The notes beneath the pieces were generated by a model, which was not told the DNA's origin, searched no databases, and was given only the letters and a program-made list of their open reading frames with translations. Positions 9,267 through 15,698 of a DNA stretch of 39,652 nt are shown here, piece after piece. Numbering within the stretch: the stretch's first letter is position 1; every line of letters starts with the position of its first letter. The position numbers and the translations under genes were made by a program. Origin of the DNA: Rhodovibrionaceae bacterium. GTDB taxonomy: Bacteria > Pseudomonadota > Alphaproteobacteria > Kiloniellales > DSM-21159. Where the stretch lies: assembly GCA_028285215.1 (NCBI GenBank), contig JANQPZ010000212.1, positions 1 through 39,652 on the forward strand, read 5' to 3'.

Positions 9267-9719
9267 CTACTGCGCGGCCGCCGGTTCGCCGGCCGGCGCC
9301 TGCTGAGAGAGCTGTTCGGCGCAGTCCTTGACCCAGACGTCGTAGACCGGATGTTCCAGTGCCGCTACGGCCGGAGAGGAGGCGTACATCCAACCGGAAT
9401 AGAGCTGCTGGCGCGGCCGGTTCGGTTCGATTTCGGCCACTTCCAGAAAGGCGATCGCCTCCGGCGCTTCCGTCGGCGGAGTCTTGTGACAGGCGCGCAC
9501 GACGATCTCGAGGCCGCCGAACGCCACAGGGGTGTCGAGCGGTGCGTCGAAGGTGGAGATGCGCGCCGTCACCTTGTCCAGGCCCTGCAGGATCGCGACG
9601 GGATAGGCGGGCGGCGGCCAGTTGTCCGGTTGCGTCTGCTGGGCCCAGGCAGGCAGGCCCGCCAGCAGGGCGAGCGAGATGGGCCAGCAAACGGCGAGCG
9701 GCCGTCTGCGGCGGCTCAT
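9267..9719 (-). CDS. Secreted DUF2155 domain protein
   Basis: A 150-residue exported protein. The signal peptide is a basic MSRRRRPLAVC then a hydrophobic stretch, cleaved near PAWAQQ. The mature part matches DUF2155 of alphaproteobacteria: AILQGLDKVTARISTFDAPLDTPVAFGGLEIVVRAC, then EAPEAIAFLEV, LYSGWMYASSPAVAALEHPVYDVWVKDC. Two conserved Cys (in RAC and KDC) may form a disulfide. No activity is established for the family. It overlaps the start of the upstream 80-residue protein by 4 nt (ATGA) and converges on aat with a 3-nt gap. The association with aat and the 80-residue protein recurs in related bacteria as far as I know. Confidence 0.85.
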   Translation of the reverse strand: MSRRRRPLAVCWPISLALLAGLPAWAQQTQPDNWPPPAYPVAILQGLDKVTARISTFDAPLDTPVAFGGLEIVVRACHKTPPTEAPEAIAFLEVAEIEPNRPRQQLYSGWMYASSPAVAALEHPVYDVWVKDCAEQLSQQAPAGEPAAAQ

Positions 9720-9958
9720 CTTCCTCCTCCATAGGGGTTCTCAAGCGACTCCAGAAGCCTTTGCAGGGTATCGCGGATCTGGGTTTCCGCGGCTCCCATA
9801 AGAATGCCGTCCTCCAGGGCGTCCTGCGCCAACTCGCGGATTTCTGCGAGGTTTTCGTTAAGGACCTTGATCTTCTCCTTGCACGACAAGGGCTGGCCCT
9901 CGGCGTCCTGCCAGACAGGCGGCTCGAACTGTAAACGATCGCTCTTTGCATGGGTCAT
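9716..9958 (-). CDS. Conserved small protein, helical, unknown function
   Basis: An 80-residue soluble protein without a signal peptide. The sequence MTHAKSDRLQFEPPVWQD then a helical acidic stretch (KIKVLNENLAEIRELAQDALEDGILMG) and a second helix (RDTLQRLLESLENPYGGGR) suggest a small helical bundle. I do not recognise a named domain. The stop overlaps the ATG of the DUF2155 gene (ATGA), so the two are translationally coupled. Base composition and the clean overlap support a real gene. Confidence 0.75.
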   Translation of the reverse strand: MTHAKSDRLQFEPPVWQDAEGQPLSCKEKIKVLNENLAEIRELAQDALEDGILMGAAETQIRDTLQRLLESLENPYGGGR

Positions 9959-10110
9959 AGAGACGACTTAGCGGTCCGCCGTGACAATCGCAAGGCAGCT
10001 CGCCTCCGGTCCTCACTGTGTGGCGATCCGATGCTATTGTTGGGAGAACTGCGGAGTAGTTCGAGCGCGTTTCAAGCATTCGGCGGGATCTGGCCTTTGG
10101 GGGGGCTATC

Positions 10111-10956
10111 ATGGAGAACCTGGACGAACTTGTAGATACACTTATCTTCTACGTAACGACTTACGGCCTGAACGTGGTCGGCGCGATCGCTATTCTGATC
10201 GTCGGTCTGATCATTGCGGGTTGGGCCGCGCGCGCGGTCGACAGGGGATTGGCGCGAAGCTCGCGGGTTGACGATACCCTGCGCGGGTTCTTCAGCAGTT
10301 TCGCAAAGTATTTCATCATCGTTTTCACGGTGTTGGCCGTGCTCGCCCAGTTCGGCGTGCAGACGGCCAGCCTGATCGCCGTTTTCGGCGCGGCAGGTCT
10401 GGCGATCGGTCTGGCGTTGCAGGGCACGCTCAGCAATCTTGCGGCCGGCGTCATGCTGCTGCTGTTTCGTCCCTTCAAGATCGGCGACTACATCGAGGCG
10501 GCCGGGCTGTCCGGTACCGTCAAGAGCATCACCCTCTTCGTGACGGAAATGGCAACCCCGGACAACGTTCAGGTCGTTGTACCGAACGGGGAACTCTGGG
10601 GCGCTTCCATTCACAACTACTCGTTCCACGACACGCGGCGGGTCGATCTGACACTCGGCATCGGCTATGAGGCAAACATCGCCGACGCCAAGGCTGCGAT
10701 TCTGGATGAAGTCGGCAAGGACGCGCGTGCCCACGCCGATCCGGCGCCGATGGTCGCGGTCTTGGGTTTGGGCGAGTCGTCGGTCGATCTGGTGGTCCGG
10801 GTCTGGTGCGCCGCCGGCGACTACTGGTCGCTCAAGTTCGACCTGACCGAAGCACTGAAGAATCGCCTGGACCGCGAAGGAATCTCGATTCCCTTCCCGC
10901 AGCGCACGGTGCACATGATTGGAAACGTGCCGGGCGTTGCATCGACTCCGACGTAG
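10111..10956 (+). CDS. MscS-family small-conductance mechanosensitive channel
   Basis: A 281-residue inner-membrane channel, the length of E. coli MscS. Three transmembrane helices are visible: VVGAIAILIVGLIIAGWAA, FIIVFTVLAVLAQFGV and the pore-lining TM3. TM3 carries the glycine/alanine pattern GAAGLAIGLALQGTLSN followed by LAAGVMLLLFRPFKIGDYI. The beta domain (VVVPNGELW) and C-terminal alpha/beta domain follow. It protects the cell on hypo-osmotic shock by releasing solutes. Start ATG 10111 is preceded by a G-run (tttgggggggctatc) that would serve as ribosome site. It is monocistronic: the upstream gene is divergent and the downstream mlaD is convergent. Confidence 0.93.
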   Translation: MENLDELVDTLIFYVTTYGLNVVGAIAILIVGLIIAGWAARAVDRGLARSSRVDDTLRGFFSSFAKYFIIVFTVLAVLAQFGVQTASLIAVFGAAGLAIGLALQGTLSNLAAGVMLLLFRPFKIGDYIEAAGLSGTVKSITLFVTEMATPDNVQVVVPNGELWGASIHNYSFHDTRRVDLTLGIGYEANIADAKAAILDEVGKDARAHADPAPMVAVLGLGESSVDLVVRVWCAAGDYWSLKFDLTEALKNRLDREGISIPFPQRTVHMIGNVPGVASTPT

Positions 10957-10960
10957 CTGT

Positions 10961-10987
10961 CCGCGACGGCCGCGAACGTCGTCGCGG
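10961..10987. terminator. Hairpin between convergent mscS-type and mlaD genes
   Basis: Perfect 8-bp stem CCGCGACG / CGTCGCGG (10961-10968 and 10980-10987) with an 11-nt loop, between the TAG of the channel gene and the stop of mlaD. There is no T-run, so Rho-independent termination is not certain. Its position between two convergent stops suggests a bidirectional transcript end. Confidence 0.45.
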
Positions 10988-10999
10988 TTCGGGTGTCAG

Positions 11000-11491
11000 C
11001 TAGCTGGGCCCGAGGCCGCCAGCGCCAGGTCCGCTCGGCTGTCCGCCGCTGTCCGCACCGCCAAAGATGAAGCGGCCCAAGAGGTCGACCACGTTGATCG
11101 CGCCCTGCGTATACTGAATGGTGCCGCCGGGCTCCAAGTTCTCCAAGGCGCCGCCGGGCTGCAGTTCGACATAGTTCCCGCCAAGCAGGCCCTCGGGCAC
11201 GATTCGCGCGGAGGTATCGTCCGGAAGCTGAATCCGGTCTTCGATCGAGAGCGTCACCTCGGCGAAGAAGGTGTTCGGGTCGAGCTCTTGAGCCGTCACC
11301 GTACCGACCTTCACGCCGCTCATGCGGACGTCTGCCCCCGGGGCAATTCCGGTCGCGTCGTCGAAGACGGCAAGCACGGAGTAACCGCTGACGGTTCGCA
11401 TCCCGCTGGCGCTGAAGGCGAAGACGACGAAGGCGGCTGCGACCACCAGCACCACGCCGCCCATTACGGTTTCGATGATGTTTCGGTTCAT
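11000..11491 (-). CDS. mlaD: MlaD-type MCE-domain lipid-transport protein
   Basis: A 163-residue single-pass inner-membrane protein with one MCE domain. The N-terminal helix GGVVLVVAAAFVVFAFSASG anchors it. The MCE domain follows (GYSVLAVFDDATGIAPGADVRMSGVKVGTV, then IQLPDDTSARIVPEGLLGGNYVEL), ending in a hydrophobic LLGRFIFGG segment that would form the hexamer's central pore. MlaD feeds phospholipids between MlaC and the MlaFEDB ABC complex to keep outer-membrane asymmetry. The ribosome site is AGGGAG before ATG 11491. The mlaE/F/B genes are not in the window; here the gene follows the NDUFA12 gene at 83 nt, an arrangement seen in other Rhodospirillales as far as I know. Confidence 0.92.
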   Translation of the reverse strand: MNRNIIETVMGGVVLVVAAAFVVFAFSASGMRTVSGYSVLAVFDDATGIAPGADVRMSGVKVGTVTAQELDPNTFFAEVTLSIEDRIQLPDDTSARIVPEGLLGGNYVELQPGGALENLEPGGTIQYTQGAINVVDLLGRFIFGGADSGGQPSGPGAGGLGPS

Positions 11492-11574
11492 GACTCCCTA
11501 AACCTGCTCCCCCTCAATAGAGATTGGCTGCCCGTTTCTCCGCCCTGTACCGGCGATCTATCGGAGGATCGGGT

Positions 11575-11949
11575 TCACTCGGGCGACCAGGCCTCGTAAT
11601 CGCCCGTCGCGCGGTCGCGGCGTCCGCCTTCCAGGGTGTGGCCGGGCGGCCGATAGGCCAGCTCCGTCCCCGTCCGGTTTGGCTGATGCTCTTTCATCCA
11701 GGACCGGCGCGGCGCGCCGCCGGCCGGCGGAGGTTCGTCGGTCGTGTGATGCAGCCAGGCATGCCAGTCCGGCGGCACGCGCGAGGCCTCGACGTCGCCG
11801 GCATAAACCACCCAGCGCCGTTCGCGCCGCAGCGAATCCGCTCGCTTAAGCGGGCCGCGTTTGTCGCGAAAATACCGGTTACCCTGGTCGTCGGAGCCGA
11901 CTAAGTCTCCGCGCATCCAAGTGAAAAGCTTGGTTCCGAGTGACGTCAT
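11575..11949 (-). CDS. NDUFA12 family protein (complex I accessory or assembly protein)
   Basis: A 124-residue protein of the family containing the respiratory complex I subunit NDUFA12 (B17.2) and the assembly factor NDUFAF2. Diagnostic features are GNRYF near the N-terminus, RRWVVYAGDVEASRVPPDW and AWLHHTTDEPP in the middle, then the proline-rich W-K-H-PN segment (WMKEHQPNRTGT). In alphaproteobacteria this is one of the supernumerary complex I subunits shared with mitochondria. The core nuo operon is elsewhere. It is the first gene of the minus-strand pair with mlaD and is divergent from the SnoaL-like gene. Confidence 0.95.
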   Translation of the reverse strand: MTSLGTKLFTWMRGDLVGSDDQGNRYFRDKRGPLKRADSLRRERRWVVYAGDVEASRVPPDWHAWLHHTTDEPPPAGGAPRRSWMKEHQPNRTGTELAYRPPGHTLEGGRRDRATGDYEAWSPE

Positions 11950-12026
11950 GTCTCTGTTCGAAGAGGCCTCTGGGCGGCAGGACTATTGCACCTCTGCCGC
12001 AAAGCGTCCAGCGGCCCGAGTGGCTG

Positions 12027-12054
12027 TTGAGTCAAATCGAATAGCTCATAAGAT
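12027..12054 (+). promoter_or_regulatory. Candidate sigma-70-type promoter for the SnoaL-like gene
   Basis: TTGAGT (12027-12032) and TAAGAT (12049-12054), separated by 16 nt, in an AT-richer patch of the 230-nt divergent spacer. A start near 12061 would give a 5' leader of about 120 nt. This is a consensus match by eye only. Confidence 0.4.
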
Positions 12055-12179
12055 CTACCTCGGCTTATCGAACGGTTGGCTGAGCCCCATGTGCCCGTTC
12101 CGAGTAGGTTGCTCCTACCTTACAGAACAAATCCTTTCCGACCGTTCACGTTTCCCCACTGAGCGATGGAGAACTCCCC

Positions 12180-12701
12180 ATGCAGATGCCTAGGGTTCTT
12201 GCAGCTGCGATCCTGTGCCTCGGATTCCTTATAACCCCCGCGATAGCCGCCAATCCCCTTGCAGACGAGCTCGCGATTCAGCGCGTGCCCACGGAGATCG
12301 AGGTCGCTGTGGACGCAAAAGATTGGGCGAGGGCTCGGTCGTTCTTTGCCGACGAGATTCGTGTGGACTTCTCGTCCCTCGGCGGCGGGCCGGCTGCGAC
12401 GATTGCTGCGGACGATCTCATTGCCGCCTGGGCGGCCAACCTGGGTCCGCGGAAGCAGAGTCACCATCAGCGCGGCCACGGTCTTGTAACGCTTCAGGGC
12501 GATCAGGCCACGATCTATTCCCAGGGCTACGCCTGGAATCGGATGGAAGGCAACGGCGATCCTCTCTGGGAGGTCTGGGGCAACTACACGCACGAACTTG
12601 CTCGGATGCCTGAGGGTTGGAAGGTTACGGCCATGACCTTCGAGATGACCCACCAGCGCGGCAACCCCTGGGTCCGGGATACGCCATCGCCGACCGAGTG
12701 A
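12180..12701 (+). CDS. Exported SnoaL-like (NTF2-fold) protein
   Basis: A 173-residue protein with a signal peptide (MPRVLAAAILCLGFLIT, cleavage near AIAAN). The mature domain reads as a SnoaL/NTF2-like alpha+beta barrel: an N-terminal helix pair ending in DAKDWARARSFFADEIRVDF, then DDLIAAWAANLGPRKQSHHQRGH, a strand set with GDQATIYSQGYAWN, and VWGNYTHELARMPEGWKVTAMTFEM. Such proteins bind small ligands or act as isomerase/hydratase-like enzymes; no substrate can be inferred. It is isolated: the left neighbour is divergent, and a 10-bp hairpin follows it. ATG 12186 is a near alternative to ATG 12180. Confidence 0.75.
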   Translation: MQMPRVLAAAILCLGFLITPAIAANPLADELAIQRVPTEIEVAVDAKDWARARSFFADEIRVDFSSLGGGPAATIAADDLIAAWAANLGPRKQSHHQRGHGLVTLQGDQATIYSQGYAWNRMEGNGDPLWEVWGNYTHELARMPEGWKVTAMTFEMTHQRGNPWVRDTPSPTE

Positions 12702-12728
12702 CTGTCGGAAGGCTTTCTCGGGCGAGAT

Positions 12729-12760
12729 CGGCCAGCACTGGACAGTTGGGGTGCTGGCCG
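12729..12760 (+). terminator. Terminator-like hairpin after the SnoaL-like gene
   Basis: Perfect 10-bp stem CGGCCAGCAC / GTGCTGGCCG with a 12-nt loop, starting 27 nt after the stop codon. It is followed by gcaataagg rather than a T-run, so it is a strong structure but an atypical intrinsic terminator. Confidence 0.5.
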
Positions 12761-12817
12761 GCAATAAGGCCCTCAGAGGTCAGATAAACAGCGCCCTCGG
12801 GGGACCTAGATCGTTCA

Positions 12818-13852
12818 ATGAGTCAGGATTTTTGGCGCGACAGCGGCTACCATCTGCTGGAGCCGGACAGTTCCGGGCAGCTCCCGGTGACCGACGATTT
12901 CCTGCGGGCCTACTTCAACCGCCCGGAGGTGCGCCCGGTCGAAGAGTCGAACGATGCCGAGCGGCAGTTGCATGCGCGCTTGCTGGCCAATCCGCGCGAA
13001 GCGGTCTCGGTCGAGCGGCTGGCGGCCGTTCAGGACGCCGACGCCATCGAAACCTACCGTATCGTGCTGGCTTTCCGGGACCGGCTCGTGGCGGCCGGCA
13101 CCGTCGAGGCGGCCTATCTCGGGCTCTTCGCCGATCCGCCCGACCCTGGCCAGGGCGAACCGCCGGTTCCTCCCCTGTTCTACGACCAGCTTGTGCAGGT
13201 GTTGGTTCGCCAAGTTTTGAACGGCACCGACTACCCGCTCAGGGCCCGTGCCGGCGAACTGCTGTTCCGCGAGCAGAAGGTCACGATCAACGAAGGCCAT
13301 GTCATGGCTGCCGATGCGGAAACGGTCGAGATGTATGCCTCGACCGGTGGGTTCGGATCGCTCGGCAAGCTGGTGGCCGAGGCGCAGACTCCGCTGCGCA
13401 CCATCGAGCTCGAGGTTCTCGGCGAAGAGAACGCCGAGCTCTACTGGACCCGCGATACCCGCTTCGACACGGTGCTGAACCTGAACTTCGCCGGGGACGG
13501 GCTGGATGCGCTCTGTCGTGTGCTCGAGGCCTGGGTGCGGCATTTCCTTGCCGTGGAGGTTTCCCTGCAGCCGGTGCAGGAGATCAGCGACGAGCGCTGG
13601 GTCTGGCACATCGGTCTGGACACCGAAGGCACGCGTCTGCTCAACGACCTCTATGACGGCAAGGAGGTCGGCGAGGTTCGGCTCGCCCGTCTGCTGTCGC
13701 TCTTTCGACTGGAGTTCCGCGACAGCGGCGACATGCGGCCGGACATTGCCGGCCGGCCGGTCTATCTCGCGCTCTGTATGGACGAGGCCAGCAATCTGAA
13801 GCTCAAACCGCAGAACCTGCTGGTCAACCTGCCGTTGGCGCGCCGCTCCTGA
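12818..13852 (+). CDS. DUF6352 family protein
   Basis: A 344-residue soluble protein with no signal peptide or membrane segment. It resembles the proteobacterial DUF6352 family: N-terminal DFWRDSGYHLLE and VTDDFLRAYFNRPEVRP, then ANPREAVSVERLAAVQDADA, YDQLVQVLVRQVLNGTDYPLRARAGELLFREQ and a C-terminal IGLDTEGTRLLNDLYDG. The family has no assigned function. The start ATG lies about 57 nt after the hairpin that ends the upstream gene, and the gene converges on the Mpo1-like gene with an 18-nt gap. I recognise the family only from overall pattern, so the label is moderate while the gene itself is secure. Confidence 0.7.
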   Translation: MSQDFWRDSGYHLLEPDSSGQLPVTDDFLRAYFNRPEVRPVEESNDAERQLHARLLANPREAVSVERLAAVQDADAIETYRIVLAFRDRLVAAGTVEAAYLGLFADPPDPGQGEPPVPPLFYDQLVQVLVRQVLNGTDYPLRARAGELLFREQKVTINEGHVMAADAETVEMYASTGGFGSLGKLVAEAQTPLRTIELEVLGEENAELYWTRDTRFDTVLNLNFAGDGLDALCRVLEAWVRHFLAVEVSLQPVQEISDERWVWHIGLDTEGTRLLNDLYDGKEVGEVRLARLLSLFRLEFRDSGDMRPDIAGRPVYLALCMDEASNLKLKPQNLLVNLPLARRS

Positions 13853-13870
13853 TCCCGGTCGGCCGGCGGC

Positions 13871-14206
13871 CTACTGAATGCCGTAGCGCCGCAACTCCGG
13901 CTCGAGGCGGCCGGCAAGCCAGAGGAAGAACATGCGGAAGTCGCTGATCAGCGACCAAGCCGGATAGGTGAAGGTGGCCGGTCGGTTGTGCTCCACGGCC
14001 GCGTGGCCGATCCAGGCAAAGGCATAGCCGGCGACCAGGGCGGCCAGCAACAGCCACCAGGTCTGCGTGATCGCGGCGCCCGCCAGGATGGTCAGACCGA
14101 GTGCCGTGCCCAGGTAATGCAGGGCTCGGGTTGCCGGCTTGCGGTGTTCGCCGAGATAGATCGGCCAGAACTCGGCGTAGGTCTTCGCCTTCGGCAGATC
14201 GGCCAT
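13871..14206 (-). CDS. Mpo1-like (DUF962) membrane protein
   Basis: A 111-residue integral membrane protein of the DUF962/Mpo1 family. Yeast Mpo1 is an Fe(II)-dependent dioxygenase that alpha-oxidises 2-hydroxy fatty acids. Seen here are [25 protein letters not shown] at the N-terminus, hydrophobic helices ([10 protein letters not shown] and [30 protein letters not shown]), and a third helical segment [10 protein letters not shown]. The His in LHYLGT, WIGHA and VEHN are the expected metal ligands. The short length fits bacterial members. It is divergent from asd with a 100-nt spacer. The enzymatic role in this organism is inferred from the family. Confidence 0.88.
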   Translation of the reverse strand: MADLPKAKTYAEFWPIYLGEHRKPATRALHYLGTALGLTILAGAAITQTWWLLLAALVAGYAFAWIGHAAVEHNRPATFTYPAWSLISDFRMFFLWLAGRLEPELRRYGIQ

Positions 14207-14306
14207 GTTCCGCTTTCCTTCGGCCGCTTGCGTTCCTAGCTTGCAAATCCGAGGCGCGGGACTAGGCTGCGCCTCCCTTTACCATGTGGATATGCGGATT
14301 TTGGCC

Positions 14307-15326
14307 ATGGGCTACAAGGTTGCGGTCGTCGGGGCGACGGGGGCTGTCGGACACGAGATCCTCAAGACCCTCTCCGAGCGCGAGTTCCCCGCCGACGAGG
14401 TCGTCGCTCTCGCCAGCGAGCGCTCCGCGGGCCAGCAGGTGTCCTACGGCGAGGACGACGTCCTCGATGTTCAGGACCTGGCGCGCTACGACTTCACCGG
14501 CGTCGACATTGCCCTGTTCTCACCGGGCGCCAAGGTCTCTGCCGAGTATGCGCCCAGGGCGGCGCGCGCCGGAGCCGTGGTCATCGACAACACCAGCCAT
14601 TTCCGCATGGACCCGGACGTGCCGCTGGTGGTGCCGGAGGTCAATCCGCAGGCCATCGCCGACTACGGCAAGAAGCACATCATCGCCAACCCCAACTGCT
14701 CCACCATTCAGATGGTGGTGGCGCTCAAGCCGCTGCATGAGCTGGCGCGCATCAAGCGGGTGGTGGTCGCGACCTACCAGGCGGCCGCCGGCGCCGGTAA
14801 GGAAGGCATGGACGAGCTTTTCAACCAGACCCGCGCCGTCTACGTGAACGACCCGATGAAGAAGGAAGTCTTCACCAAGCAGATCGCCTTTAACGTCATT
14901 CCCCACATCGATGTCTTCATGGACGACGGCTCCACCAAGGAAGAGTGGAAGATGGTGGTGGAGACCAAGAAAATTCTGGATCCCTCCATCAAGCTGCAGG
15001 CCACCTGCGTTCGCGTGCCGGTCTTCATCGGGCACAGCGAGGCCGTGAACGTGGAGTTCGAAACGCCGCTCGACGAGGTGGAGGCCCGCGCCGCGCTGAA
15101 GGAGGCGGAGGGCGTCGTCCTGATCGATCACCGTGCCGACGAGGGGTACGTCACCCCCGTGGAATCGGCCGGCGAGGACTCGGTCTACGTCAGCCGCTTG
15201 CGCAGCGACCCCACCGTGGACAATGGACTGTCCTTCTGGGTCGTCTCAGACAATCTGCGCAAGGGCGCGGCGCTCAACGCCGTCCAGATCGCCGAGAAGC
15301 TGGCCAGCGACTACTTGGCAGCTTAG
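14307..15326 (+). CDS. asd: Aspartate-semialdehyde dehydrogenase
   Basis: A 339-residue enzyme making aspartate semialdehyde for lysine, threonine, methionine and diaminopimelate synthesis. The N-terminus YKVAVVGATGAVGHEIL is the NADP-binding loop. SPNCSTIQM-type catalytic motif appears as NPNCSTIQ with Cys 131. QAAAGAGKEGMDEL, the substrate-binding RVPVFIGHSEAVN and the C-terminal DNLRKGAALNAVQIAE are all in place. ATG 14307 matches the family N-terminus; in-frame ATG 14292 is an alternative. lysA, acting later in the same pathway, lies 23 kb away in the window. Confidence 0.95.
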   Translation: MGYKVAVVGATGAVGHEILKTLSEREFPADEVVALASERSAGQQVSYGEDDVLDVQDLARYDFTGVDIALFSPGAKVSAEYAPRAARAGAVVIDNTSHFRMDPDVPLVVPEVNPQAIADYGKKHIIANPNCSTIQMVVALKPLHELARIKRVVVATYQAAAGAGKEGMDELFNQTRAVYVNDPMKKEVFTKQIAFNVIPHIDVFMDDGSTKEEWKMVVETKKILDPSIKLQATCVRVPVFIGHSEAVNVEFETPLDEVEARAALKEAEGVVLIDHRADEGYVTPVESAGEDSVYVSRLRSDPTVDNGLSFWVVSDNLRKGAALNAVQIAEKLASDYLAA

Positions 15327-15698
15327 CGCGAGCCTGCACCTAGAGCGCGAGTCCACCGAAGGCGATCCCGCGCTCGGTCACGGCCGGTTTTGGCGACAGC
15401 GCGCGCCAGGCGAGGCGCTGGTGCGTCCGCTTGCCGAGCGCGGGTCCCATGGCAGCCTCTTCGGTACAGCGTCGCAGCGGCTCCATCTGATCGAGAAAGA
15501 CCTCCACGGCATGGCCTCGAAGCGGGATGTCCTTCCCGTCGCCTTCGTGCCCCTGATCGAAACCTTCGAGAGAGCGATTCACCCCTGAGGCGGATTCGCT
15601 ATGGTGAGGCCCCCAGGGCGATCTTGATCTCGGCGTCGGCAGACTCGGTCCTGGCGCCACTTGCAAGCCCCTCTCGAAAAGGCAATTTGATCAGCATT
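15327..15698. other. 372-bp spacer between asd and the helicase gene
   Basis: This spacer holds a CTAGAGCGCGA element 13 nt after the asd stop (15340-15350), a truncated pcm copy (15403-15564), a palindrome-like stretch at 15571-15600 (AGCGATTC facing GATTCGCT) and a leader before the helicase ATG. No intact gene is seen. Confidence 0.7.
15403..15564 (+). pseudogene. Truncated copy of the 3' end of pcm
   Basis: Aligned by hand without gaps to positions 32859-32698 of the intact pcm gene: I count 18 mismatches in 162 bp (about 89% identity). In one frame it encodes GSLFGTASQRLHLIEKDLHG and KRDVLPVAFVPLIET, against GSLFGTPSQRLHLIERDLHG and KRDVLPVAFVPLIET in Pcm. Homology begins abruptly near 15403 and ends near the pcm stop. 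The frame runs on to TGA at 15586-15588. The catalytic AdoMet-binding part is absent, so it cannot be a working methyltransferase. It may be the relic of a second pcm paralogue or of a recombination event. Confidence 0.88.

Noticed and set aside
12751-13656. 301-codon plus-strand frame overlapping the DUF6352 gene
   Set aside because: It is in another phase of the same strand, with Arg/Gly/Ala-rich shadow composition. The DUF6352 frame has balanced composition and family motifs.
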